DNA from: Bacilli bacterium
GTDB taxonomy: Bacteria > Bacillota_I > Bacilli_A > RF39 > UBA660
Reading direction: 5' to 3'
Assembly: GCA_017525035.1 (NCBI GenBank)
Contig: JAFXTH010000023.1
Coordinates: forward strand, 51,687-115,686
DNA length: 64,000 bases
Below, in pieces: positions 24,877-32,709 of the stretch (within the stretch, counting starts at the first letter, position 1; each line of letters starts with the position of its first letter). Both the position numbers and the translations under genes were made by a program. Below the pieces are notes generated by a model. That model was not told where the DNA came from. It saw only the letters and a list, made by a program, of their open reading frames with translations, and did not search any database.

Positions 24877-25311
24877 TTATTTTTCTAAAACCATTTCTTC
24901 ATAGCTTGATATTATTACATCATTAATAGAGATTAAGTTGTCCTCATCATCTACTTCTGAAAGTAATATGTCATATTGTTCTAAGTTACTTATAAACTCT
25001 ATATTATCTATAACAGTTGGTTTTATGTAACTATGTATTTGTTGATCTTCATATAGTTTTTTTATTTTGCTTGCATTACTTAAGTTTGTCGTAATTCCAG
25101 CATAAACGTTATAAACGCCATCTTCTTTTAGAACAAGATATTTATCGGTATTTATTTCTAAATCATCACCTTTATAACTACCAATTTGAATTAAGTAAGC
25201 ATTATATTTGGTATTATTGATGCTCTTTTGATATTCAGTATAAAATGCATGGGCAGTTATAAAACCAAAAAATAATGCTAAAGATAGATATATTATAAAT
25301 TTACCTTTCAT
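24877..25311 (-). CDS. SPOR-like membrane protein at the spoIIB position
   Basis: 144 residues: one N-terminal membrane helix (IIYLSLALFFGFITAHAF) and an extracytoplasmic SPOR-like fold (AYLIQIGSYKGDDLEI, then VYNVYAGITTNLSNASKIKK). SPOR domains bind denuded septal peptidoglycan. In B. subtilis the SPOR-domain sporulation protein SpoIIB is encoded just before maf-radC-mreBCD, and this gene precedes radC-mreCD-spoIVFAB, so a SpoIIB-like role is a reasonable inference. It is less than half SpoIIB's length, and sequence similarity cannot be measured here. GGTGATAAT precedes the ATG. Confidence 0.55.
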   Translation of the reverse strand: MKGKFIIYLSLALFFGFITAHAFYTEYQKSINNTKYNAYLIQIGSYKGDDLEINTDKYLVLKEDGVYNVYAGITTNLSNASKIKKLYEDQQIHSYIKPTVIDNIEFISNLEQYDILLSEVDDEDNLISINDVIISSYEEMVLEK

Positions 25312-25357
25312 ATTATCACCAATTATAAGTTAACACTTAATTTGGTAATATTTTGTC

Positions 25358-25387
25358 GAAAAAAAACAAACTATTACTAGTTTGTTT
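25358..25387 (-). terminator. terminator after the redox genes
   Basis: A 10-bp stem (25364-25373 with 25378-25387, AAACAAACTA/TAGTTTGTTT), a 4-base loop and an eight-T tail on the minus strand. Confidence 0.9.
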
Positions 25388-26591
25388 AAAAGTTTAACAT
25401 TAACCATGCCGGTTTGAAAATTAATAATAAACCTACAAGAAGCATTATAATTCCACCAACAATACTTGAATACTTTCCATATTTTGAACTTGCAGTACTT
25501 AATTGTGATGTTGCTACTGCTATTGTAAATACTACTAAATCGTCAATCATATAAAATAATGTGTAAATTAATAAGTATATTATTTTCATAATACCAGTTA
25601 CATTATTAACTGCTAGAATTTCTGCAAATGTTGCTGGAAAAACACTTGAACAAGCAAGCTCAACAATATTTACTGAAATAGCAAGTATAACTACTCCACC
25701 AAGCGCCAATAACATATTTTTTTCTTGAGTAAACTTCTTTATTCTTGTGAATATCTTTTTTCTTTTCTTTTCATCAACTACATGGCATCCAGCATCTTCT
25801 TTTCTTTCTTTAAAAAATCTATAAATGTTATAACTACCGACTACTAAAGCCACAATTCCTATAATACTTCTAATTAATGGTAGCGAAATATAAGTTAATA
25901 TATTTGTAATTCCTAGCATAAATAAGAAATACATTAATCCGGATGTTAATAAGAATACGAAGCCTATGATCAACATTTTTTTTCTATCATTCATTCCAAT
26001 TAACATGTTAATAAGGAACAACAATACCCACATGGCACATGGATTAAATCCATCAATAAAACCAAGAACAATTGCTACTAATCCTATTGATACGTCTTTA
26101 ATATCTACTTCCCCAAGCAGTGGTATGTTCTCTTTATTTTTATTAACAAGATATTCTTCATCACTTATTATTTCCAAATAATTTTTAAGTGTTAACTCTA
26201 TTTTTTCCCCAGTTGAATCTGAATACCCAATAAATGACTCATTACCAATTACTAAATATGGTACAGATACATTCTCTTGATCTCCCATAATTTTTTTAGC
26301 TTCTAACATTAATTTCTTATTTTTTGAACTGTTCCATGTTTCATAAGAATATATAGTATATTTACCATCATATCTTTCTTTTAAAAGTTCTAAAAACTCT
26401 TCTTCATCTGCGCAATGAGGACATCCGTCTCCATGGAAAAAATATATATGAACTTTTTCTTTCTCTTTTTCTATTCCAACAAGTTCTGACAACTTGTCTT
26501 CATATTTATCCGATAAGGCGTTTGTGCTTATTGGCCATAATAATACTAATAATAGAAAAAGAAATGCTATTTTTTTAACATTCTTTATCAA
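25386..26591 (-). CDS. DsbD/CcdA-like thiol-disulfide membrane protein with thioredoxin-like domain
   Basis: 401 residues. A signal or membrane helix, then an extracytoplasmic thioredoxin-like domain (about 45-140) with active site HGDGCPHC and the cis-proline loop SVPYLVIGNESFIGY. A CcdA/DsbD-type membrane core of about six helices follows, whose paired cysteines are in GFNPCAMWVLLF and VELACSSVFP. It probably carries electrons from the cytoplasm to extracytoplasmic disulfides. The start is TTG 26591 with AGGTGAG four bases upstream, overlapping the thioredoxin gene by 17 bases. The cytoplasmic thioredoxin encoded upstream is a natural partner. Confidence 0.82.
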   Translation of the reverse strand: MIKNVKKIAFLFLLLVLLWPISTNALSDKYEDKLSELVGIEKEKEKVHIYFFHGDGCPHCADEEEFLELLKERYDGKYTIYSYETWNSSKNKKLMLEAKKIMGDQENVSVPYLVIGNESFIGYSDSTGEKIELTLKNYLEIISDEEYLVNKNKENIPLLGEVDIKDVSIGLVAIVLGFIDGFNPCAMWVLLFLINMLIGMNDRKKMLIIGFVFLLTSGLMYFLFMLGITNILTYISLPLIRSIIGIVALVVGSYNIYRFFKERKEDAGCHVVDEKKRKKIFTRIKKFTQEKNMLLALGGVVILAISVNIVELACSSVFPATFAEILAVNNVTGIMKIIYLLIYTLFYMIDDLVVFTIAVATSQLSTASSKYGKYSSIVGGIIMLLVGLLLIFKPAWLMLNF

Positions 26592-26847
26592 TTAACTCAC
26601 CTAATTCTTTTTCTAATTGTTCTTGTGTTTTTTCTCCAATTATTCTAGATATTTCTTGATCATTATTATAAACAATTATTTCAGGGAGAATGCTTCCTAT
26701 ATTTAATTTTTTAACTTCATCCTCATCCATATCAAGATCTAATTCTGTAAATTCAATATTAGAGTAACTTTCTTTTATTGATTTCCAAAACTTATTCATT
26801 TTGATACATGCAGGACACCACATTGCTCCTACTTTAATAATCTTCAT
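26575..26847 (-). CDS. thioredoxin-family protein
   Basis: 90-residue thioredoxin fold with active site GAMWCPACIKM and cis-proline in SILPEIIVYN. There is no signal peptide, so it is cytoplasmic. AGGTGATCTT precedes the ATG. It overlaps the DsbD-like gene and is 8 bases downstream of the cysteine desulfurase, suggesting one redox/sulfur operon. Confidence 0.88.
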   Translation of the reverse strand: MKIIKVGAMWCPACIKMNKFWKSIKESYSNIEFTELDLDMDEDEVKKLNIGSILPEIIVYNNDQEISRIIGEKTQEQLEKELGELIDKEC

Positions 26848-26855
26848 AAGATCAC

Positions 26856-27980
26856 CTATCCTAATAATTTTTTATAACATAATGCAAAACTCTTTAAGAA
26901 CTCATCAATTTCTTCTTTTGTTGTAACGTAAGAAATGCTTATTCTAATGCTTGATTTTGCTCTTTCTTCGTCTTTTGTTAGAGCATAAACTGCTTTAGAC
27001 ATCTCTCCGCCTTTTGAACATGCAGTTTGGGTAGATATATAAATATCATACTCTTCTAGTGCATGTTGCATTGTTTCAGGTTTACATCCAACAACACTTA
27101 GATTTAAAATCTGTGGAATTGAATGTTCATTGCTGTTTATTTTTACTTTTTCATATTTAATTATGTTTTCTTTTAAATAATCGTTTAGTTCCTTAATCTT
27201 TTTAACTTTATCTTCTAAGCCGTCAGTTGCAAGTCTTAATGCCTTTGCTAGTGAGACGATAAGTGGAAGTGCTGGTGTACCGCTTCTATATATAGTGGTA
27301 CTTTTACCACCGTGTATTAGTGGTTCAATAACTATATTATCTTTCTTTATTAACACTCCAATTCCTTTTATTCCAAAAATCTTGTGCCCTGAAAAGCTAG
27401 CCAAATCAACATTTTCTAAACTTACAAAATCTTTACCGATGCTTTGTGTCATATCAACATGGAAAAGGCATTTTGGATGTTTTTTTACAATTTTGGCAAT
27501 TTCTTCGATTGGTTGTCTTATTCCTATTTCACTGTTAACACTACAAATAGATACTAAAATTGTATCATCTCTAATTAGTTTTTCTAAAGAGTCTAATTTA
27601 ACTCTTCCGTATTCATCAGTTTCTACAAAATCAACTTCAGCATTCTTATATTTTTGTAAATATCCTAGTGGTCCATATATTGATGAATGCTCAAACTCTG
27701 TAGTTATAATGTGCTTTCCTCTGTTTTCAAATTTATCAAAAACACCTTTAATGGCTAAGTTATTTGATTCACTTGCACCACTTGTATATATTATTTCTTC
27801 CTTTTTTACTTTTAATATATTTGCTATTTGTTCTGTTGAAGCATTGATTAATTCATTAGCTTTTGTACCCAACTTATGAAGCGAATTAGGATTTGCAAAG
27901 TAATTAATTGTTGCTTTATTAAAAGACTCCAATACTTCAGGCGAAGTTGGAGTTGTTGCTGAATAATCTAAATAAACCAT
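26856..27980 (-). CDS. cysteine desulfurase (IscS/NifS-like)
   Basis: PLP enzyme releasing sulfur from cysteine. The N-terminus is VYLDYSATTPTSPEVLES, the PLP phosphate region TSGASESNNLAIKG, Asp in HVDMTQSIGK, the Schiff-base lysine in SFSGHKIFGIKGIG, and the sulfur-accepting cysteine in STQTACSKGGE. Length 374. It could supply Fe-S assembly or tRNA thiolation (IscS-type). No iscU, sufU or mnmA gene is adjacent, so its partner is unknown. GGGTGGGAT lies upstream of the ATG. Confidence 0.92.
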   Translation of the reverse strand: MVYLDYSATTPTSPEVLESFNKATINYFANPNSLHKLGTKANELINASTEQIANILKVKKEEIIYTSGASESNNLAIKGVFDKFENRGKHIITTEFEHSSIYGPLGYLQKYKNAEVDFVETDEYGRVKLDSLEKLIRDDTILVSICSVNSEIGIRQPIEEIAKIVKKHPKCLFHVDMTQSIGKDFVSLENVDLASFSGHKIFGIKGIGVLIKKDNIVIEPLIHGGKSTTIYRSGTPALPLIVSLAKALRLATDGLEDKVKKIKELNDYLKENIIKYEKVKINSNEHSIPQILNLSVVGCKPETMQHALEEYDIYISTQTACSKGGEMSKAVYALTKDEERAKSSIRISISYVTTKEEIDEFLKSFALCYKKLLG

Positions 27981-27982
27981 TT

Positions 27983-28447
27983 TTATCCCACCCTATATTG
28001 ATTAGTGTCTGGAATGCTCTCCATTGTTCCACAAAGTGGATCATTAGGTATTACAAGAACGTCTCTTACACCTCTTAGATTGAATATTGCTCTTATAATT
28101 GTTGGTATAAAGAATAATGCAACCGTTGCTATAGCTCGTTTCGTTATTTTTCCAGTAGCTTTTTTCAATGCATCATTGTCATCGTGCAAAACTGCCTGTG
28201 CAAAGTCTAGCGCAGTTAGTAATACTAATAAAATTGGTCCTGCGATTCTAATATATCCCAAAATTTCTTGTACCATTTTCATTCCATCATCTGTTAATAT
28301 ACCATCACAACTTATCGATTTATTTGAAAGAGTTAGTTTAGTTTCAGCATATTTTTTTGCGCCTTGAGCCATTTGTTTATTAACATTGACAGTAACAATT
28401 GATATCATAACTAATACTAATACTAAAAATGTTATTATTCTTCTCAT
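27983..28447 (-). CDS. VirB2/TrbC-like small membrane protein
   Basis: 154 residues: a signal-like helix (RRIITFLVLVLVMISIVTV), then two membrane segments (IRIAGPILLVLLTALDFAQA and AIATVALFFIPTIIRAIF) separated by a short basic loop with DNDALKKATGKITKRAIA. This two-helix pattern resembles VirB2/TrbC pilin-like subunits of type IV secretion systems. Four cysteines do not form a known motif (one near CDGILTD, one in PLCGTM). No VirB4, VirB6 or coupling protein is in the window, so a conjugation role cannot be claimed. AGGTGTGAT precedes the ATG; the cysteine desulfurase gene follows 2 bases downstream. Confidence 0.5.
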   Translation of the reverse strand: MRRIITFLVLVLVMISIVTVNVNKQMAQGAKKYAETKLTLSNKSISCDGILTDDGMKMVQEILGYIRIAGPILLVLLTALDFAQAVLHDDNDALKKATGKITKRAIATVALFFIPTIIRAIFNLRGVRDVLVIPNDPLCGTMESIPDTNQYRVG

Positions 28448-28497
28448 ATCACACCTCGTATAGAATAATTATAGCATAATAATTTGTTTATATAAAC

Positions 28498-28521
28498 AAA
28501 AAAAACATACTTTCGTATGTT
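28498..28521 (-). terminator. terminator of the tRNA operon
   Basis: Stem AACATAC/GTATGTT (28504-28510 with 28515-28521), a GAAA loop and a T run on the minus strand, about ten bases past the CCA of tRNA-Glu. Confidence 0.85.
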
Positions 28522-28531
28522 TATTTCATAT

Positions 28532-28607
28532 GGTGACCAGTATGGAATTCGAATCCATGAATGCCGCCGTGAAAGGGCGGTGTGTTAAGCCACTTCACCA
28601 ACTGGCC
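28532..28607 (-). tRNA. tRNA-Glu (TTC)
   Basis: Acceptor GGCCAGT pairs with ACTGGTC, discriminator A, encoded CCA. The anticodon loop CTTTCAC gives TTC. The T arm contains GGATTCGAATTCC. It is last in a three-tRNA operon. Confidence 0.95.
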
Positions 28608-28610
28608 ATA

Positions 28611-28687
28611 TGGCGCCCCAACTAGGACTTGAACCTAGGACCCCTTGATTAACAGTCAAGTGCTCTAACCGACTGAGCTATTGAGGC
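28611..28687 (-). tRNA. tRNA-Asn (GTT)
   Basis: Acceptor GCCTCAA pairs with TTGGGGC, discriminator G, encoded CCA. The anticodon loop CTGTTAA gives GTT. The T arm contains TAGGTTCAAGTCCTA. It is separated from tRNA-Glu by three bases. Confidence 0.95.
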
Positions 28688-28691
28688 AAAC

Positions 28692-28768
<77 letters not shown>

Positions 28769-28800
28769 ACTTGACAGGCTTTTTTCAGCCGTACTTCATA

Positions 28801-28829
28801 AGTATATACTAAGTTATCAAATATTGCAA
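28801..28829 (-). promoter_or_regulatory. promoter of the tRNA-Ile/Asn/Glu operon
   Basis: Minus-strand TTGCAA (28824-28829), a 17-base spacer and TATACT (28801-28806), about 32 bases before tRNA-Ile. Confidence 0.75.
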
Positions 28830-28846
28830 GAATTTTTTGCTTTTTT

Positions 28847-29596
28847 TTATTCAATTTCTATATTAAAATCTTCAACTAAACCAAAGTTTGAATATTCAAT
28901 ATTTACTGTTGTAGCAGTGCTTATATTTGACATGCTCTTTATCATATTTGTCATATCAAGTTCCACACCTACTATTTTATTATTTTTCTTCGTAAGTGTG
29001 ATATAATTTAAAGCTTCTTTATTTTTTTTCGAAGAACTATTTCCTATTTTTGCTAGGTTTTCGTTTGTTATTTGATATTTATCATCTACTAACGTAGAGT
29101 TATTAATTATTTCTTCTAATACTTTTATATCGTAATAGTTAACAACTAAATATGGTAGTTCTGCTTGTATATATTCATTTGTGGTAGAGTTTATAACATG
29201 AATATTATCAAGTGTTCCAATATACTTGTAATCTATTCCATTATAGCTATAAATAACTTCATATTTATCACCATATCTTTTACATTTTGATACAAATTCA
29301 TTTTTATTGTACTTTAATGTAACTATAAATTCGTAGTTATTATTATTTACAAAAGCAAAATCGCCATTTTGTTCAGTCAAAGTCGTATTTGTTGTTGAGT
29401 TTGTATTAGTATTGTTTTGATTAGTTCTGTTGTTACTTACATTTTTTGCTATTCCAGAAGTTCTAATTACTATAATTAATATTATGAATACTATTCCATA
29501 TGCAACAAGAATTGCTCTTGCTCTTTGTTTCTTATCACTTAGATCAATATTAAACTTCTTTTTATTACCATTGTTATTATATTCATTATAATCCAT
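28847..29596 (-). CDS. membrane-anchored hypothetical protein
   Basis: Not recognised. 249 residues: an Asn-rich cytoplasmic head, one membrane helix (ILVAYGIVFIILIIVI), then an Asn/Thr-rich low-complexity linker and an extracytoplasmic domain rich in beta-type segments (NYEFIVTLKYNKNEFVSK, KYEVIYSYNGIDYKYIG). The C-terminus ends NIEYSNFGLVEDFNIEIE. It starts 6 bases after the fmt stop, with AAAGAG upstream of the ATG, so it is probably in the fmt transcript. Confidence 0.6.
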   Translation of the reverse strand: MDYNEYNNNGNKKKFNIDLSDKKQRARAILVAYGIVFIILIIVIRTSGIAKNVSNNRTNQNNTNTNSTTNTTLTEQNGDFAFVNNNNYEFIVTLKYNKNEFVSKCKRYGDKYEVIYSYNGIDYKYIGTLDNIHVINSTTNEYIQAELPYLVVNYYDIKVLEEIINNSTLVDDKYQITNENLAKIGNSSSKKNKEALNYITLTKKNNKIVGVELDMTNMIKSMSNISTATTVNIEYSNFGLVEDFNIEIE

Positions 29597-29602
29597 ACTT
29601 TT

Positions 29603-30544
29603 TTACTCTTTTCTAAATATTTTATTTAATAATTCTTCTTTATTCATTCCATTTAATAAATCTTGAATAGTTAGTCTCTTTTTACCCTCAATCTTTAATT
29701 CTTCTATAACAACTAATTCATCATTTGTTTTAACATACATTCCAGTCTTGTCAACTTTTACTATCGTTCCAGGAAGTGCAGCTATATTTGTTTTTTCTAC
29801 TTTGCTCTTATAAAACTTTACTCTTTTATCTTCTAATAAAGCATACCCTCCAGGAAATGGACTTAATCCTCTTATCTTGTTGTGAACATTTATCGCACTA
29901 TCATTAAAATCAATTACTTCATCTTCTTTTTTAATAATCTTAGCAAGAGATACTTTTGTTTCATCTTGTTTAATTCTTTCATTAGTTCCATCTATAATAC
30001 TTGGTAATGTTTTCAAAAGTAATTCTTTTCCCATTATTGATAGTTTATCATGTAGCTCTCCTACAGTTTCATTTTCACCAATGCTTATTTTTTCTTGTGA
30101 AATTATATCACCATCATCCATTCCGGGTGCCATATACATTATAGTTATTCCTGTTTCCTTTTCACCATTTATGATTGCCCTATGAATTGGTGCACCACCT
30201 CTATATTTTGGTAGTAAAGACGCATGAACATTAATGCACTTATATTTTGGATATTCTAATATTTCTACTGGAATTATTTGCCCGTAAGCGCATGTGATAA
30301 TTATATCTGGATTTAAATCTAACACACATTGAAAATCTGTTCTAATCTTTTCGGGTTGTAGTACTTTTATATTGTTTGCAATCGCTAACTTTTTAATTGG
30401 TGAAAACTCTATTTCCTTTTTTCTTCCTACTTCTTTATCTGGCTGAGTTACTACACCAATTACATTGCAAGTATCTATTAAACCTTGTAATACAGGCACG
30501 CTAAAATCTGGAGTTCCCATAAATACAACTTTTAAATCTTTCAT
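29603..30544 (-). CDS. fmt: methionyl-tRNA formyltransferase
   Basis: Formylates initiator Met-tRNA. The Rossmann N-terminus is KVVFMGTPDFSVPVLQGLID. The formyl-transfer site has INVHASLLPKYRGGAPIHRA and MYMAPGMDDGDII (catalytic Asn, His, Asp). The C-terminal OB-like domain has IRGLSPFPGGYALLEDKRVK. Length 313 is normal. AGAGGTGATATT precedes the ATG. def and priA, frequent neighbours, are absent. Confidence 0.96.
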   Translation of the reverse strand: MKDLKVVFMGTPDFSVPVLQGLIDTCNVIGVVTQPDKEVGRKKEIEFSPIKKLAIANNIKVLQPEKIRTDFQCVLDLNPDIIITCAYGQIIPVEILEYPKYKCINVHASLLPKYRGGAPIHRAIINGEKETGITIMYMAPGMDDGDIISQEKISIGENETVGELHDKLSIMGKELLLKTLPSIIDGTNERIKQDETKVSLAKIIKKEDEVIDFNDSAINVHNKIRGLSPFPGGYALLEDKRVKFYKSKVEKTNIAALPGTIVKVDKTGMYVKTNDELVVIEELKIEGKKRLTIQDLLNGMNKEELLNKIFRKE

Positions 30545-30652
30545 AATATCACCTCTATACTATTTCAGTTATGCAACTGATTTAAATTATATTTGCTAAA
30601 TTGATAATTATTCATTACCATCTAGCATTAATTATAATATAAGTTTCTACAA

Positions 30653-30682
30653 ATGAAAAGAAATGTTAACAAACATTTCTTT
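30653..30682 (-). terminator. terminator after the prepilin-like gene
   Basis: An 11-bp stem (30657-30667 with 30672-30682, AAAGAAATGTT/AACATTTCTTT) with a 4-base loop; the tail TTTTCATTTG is only moderately T-rich. Confidence 0.65.
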
Positions 30683-30699
30683 AATCCTTTTTAACTATT

Positions 30700-32382
30700 C
30701 TATTGTACTGTATATGGATGATCAATTGTTCCATTACCACCGGAAATAGTTACTGTACTACTTAAGTTGATTACTGGTCTTACACCAGAGTAATCTTCAA
30801 TTCCTTTTGTAGCTATATAAGTTGTTCCTGTTGGTGTTATTACATTTAATGTTGTCTCATCGTAGTTATTTAAAGTCCAATACTCTTTATTTGCAGGTAT
30901 TGTATACATTTCACCAATTCTTGGAAGTGCTATTTTCATACTATGGATATCAGTTGTTTGACATGCTGTTGTTTGTGGCTTTGTTTTATCCATTAAGTCA
31001 CGACAGAAATCGGCACTTACTAGTTTATCTTGAATTGGTACTGCCCATGTATTATTTAAGTAATCACCTATATAAGTATCATCTGAATATACTTTATTAA
31101 AGTAGTGGAATTGTAGATCTGCAATATTCAATGCATCTACTGCAACCAATCTTGTATACTTACTTGTTTTAGAAATTATTCTAAATTTTGTATTATTAAT
31201 TGTTACATATTCACCAGGGTATCTTGTATTTAAACCAGCTCCAATATTTCCTGCTGTGTCTCCTAATAATTTATACGGATTAGATATAGTTCCTTGTCCT
31301 CCTGATACAATTGAAACACTAGGTCTTAAAACGATAGATGGTCTTACACCATAGAACTCATTTACTACACCTGATTTAGTTGTAGCATCTTGACCTACAT
31401 ACCATACATTATTGTTATCTTTCTTAGATAATAACCAGTAATTATTACCTTTATCTAAGAACCCTTTTATTTTAGTGTATTCGTATAAATTTAACATACC
31501 TACTTTAGCAGTCATTAAATTTGTTCTAGCTGGTGCGGTATTACCATTGCTAAGCGCTGTATAGTTCCATTCAGAATCTAATATGTATCTATTTGGATTA
31601 TTTAATGTTTTTAAGAAATGATTATTTAACCAAACACTTATGTTACTTGAACGATAATCTGTTGAAGAAGTGTCATATGTTACTAAAGATTGAATATCAT
31701 CAGTTACTAATTTAACTGTTCTATCGTTTGTATTATATTCAACAATTCTCCACATCTTACCAGAATACCAAACGTAGTTATTTGTAACAGACCCATTTAC
31801 AATATAATCATTTCCTGATAGCACTTGTGCATTAAGTTTTGTTGCACTGCTAGGATCAGAAATGGCTTTAATTAAAGAGTTAGATACTTCTGCAACATAT
31901 TTGTCACAAGTTCCTTCCTTTTTAATTAACTTCGTAAAGTATACTTTTTTAGAGTCTTGCTTTTTACATATCATACTAAATTTAGTGCTTACAACTCCGT
32001 TTTTATTTTCTATTCTAACGTTAACATATTCAGAAGGATCAACATCTATTTGTGCAAGTTCAGCTTCAGAAAAATCTCCAGGTGATTTACAAACCACATC
32101 ATTATCATTTTCAAATTCTTTAATATAGTTTTGCTCTATCAATTCACCAATAGTTGTATCATCAACACAACCTGATGCTCCTACTCCTCCTACATCATCT
32201 CTTCTTGATCTTGAATATAATTCAATTGATTTTTCAACGAGATCATAATATGTCTCATATTCTTTTTCTTCATTATCACGCATTAGTCTTGATGTTGCTG
32301 GGAAAACAATCAAAAGTATTAATCCCATCATTACTACTACTGCTATTAATTCAATTAAAGTAAATCCTTTATTTTTATTCAT
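30700..32382 (-). CDS. large prepilin-like protein with two DUF6273-like repeats
   Basis: The N-terminus is a class III/type IV prepilin signal: basic KNKG, then FTLIELIAVVVMMGLILLIV with the processing G/F site and Glu at +5. The ectodomain is very large. It includes two repeats, each ending in a matching block: FYGVRPSIVLRPSVSI with GGQGTISNPYKL, and YSGVRPVINLSSTVTI with GGNGTIDHPYTVQ. The repeats look like DUF6273, a domain of uncultured Bacillota surface proteins. ATG 32382 with GAGG six bases upstream is preferred over the open start at 32400. No pilus ATPase, PilC-like gene or prepilin peptidase occurs in the window. Confidence 0.75.
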   Translation of the reverse strand: MNKNKGFTLIELIAVVVMMGLILLIVFPATSRLMRDNEEKEYETYYDLVEKSIELYSRSRRDDVGGVGASGCVDDTTIGELIEQNYIKEFENDNDVVCKSPGDFSEAELAQIDVDPSEYVNVRIENKNGVVSTKFSMICKKQDSKKVYFTKLIKKEGTCDKYVAEVSNSLIKAISDPSSATKLNAQVLSGNDYIVNGSVTNNYVWYSGKMWRIVEYNTNDRTVKLVTDDIQSLVTYDTSSTDYRSSNISVWLNNHFLKTLNNPNRYILDSEWNYTALSNGNTAPARTNLMTAKVGMLNLYEYTKIKGFLDKGNNYWLLSKKDNNNVWYVGQDATTKSGVVNEFYGVRPSIVLRPSVSIVSGGQGTISNPYKLLGDTAGNIGAGLNTRYPGEYVTINNTKFRIISKTSKYTRLVAVDALNIADLQFHYFNKVYSDDTYIGDYLNNTWAVPIQDKLVSADFCRDLMDKTKPQTTACQTTDIHSMKIALPRIGEMYTIPANKEYWTLNNYDETTLNVITPTGTTYIATKGIEDYSGVRPVINLSSTVTISGGNGTIDHPYTVQ

Positions 32383-32408
32383 GCTAACCTCACCTATCAT
32401 ATATTAAA

Positions 32409-32417
32409 ATTATACCA
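32409..32417 (-). promoter_or_regulatory. extended -10 promoter for the prepilin-like gene
   Basis: Minus-strand TGGTATAAT (TATAAT at 32409-32414), about 26 bases before ATG 32382. The -35 is unclear. Confidence 0.45.
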
Positions 32418-32490
32418 TAAAATAACGTATATATAATATTTTTTTATATCTAGATGTAAAGTATCACATATAATATTTTAGGTGATTGTT

Positions 32491-32709
32491 TTGTTTAAAC
32501 CGATGAGACATAATTTCTTTTGTAGATGTGAATTTTGTAAATCAAAAAGAAGACACAATATTTTATATTTATTCTTATTAATTTTTTTAATGGTTGTTAT
32601 ATTTTATCAATCATTTATTTTGATATTTGTCACAACAAGAATAAATGCTATTATTCTTTTTCTTGAATTAATAGCATTTGTTTATTTAATCTTTCATATA
32701 GTGTTTTAA
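32491..32709 (+). CDS. small membrane protein with CxCxxC motif (plus strand)
   Basis: About 72 residues. A basic, cysteine-bearing head (MRHNFFCRCEFCKSKRR) is followed by two membrane helices (ILYLFLLIFLMVVIFY and AIILFLELIAFVYLIF). The upstream AGGTGAT (32480-32486) is placed four bases before TTG 32491, the same spacing used by other genes here, so TTG is the likely start; GTG 32482 would lie inside the ribosome binding site. It is one of only two plus-strand genes and overlaps the end of the convergent ysxE-like gene by 24 bases. Function unknown; the metal-binding head is a guess. Confidence 0.55.
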   Translation: MFKPMRHNFFCRCEFCKSKRRHNILYLFLLIFLMVVIFYQSFILIFVTTRINAIILFLELIAFVYLIFHIVF

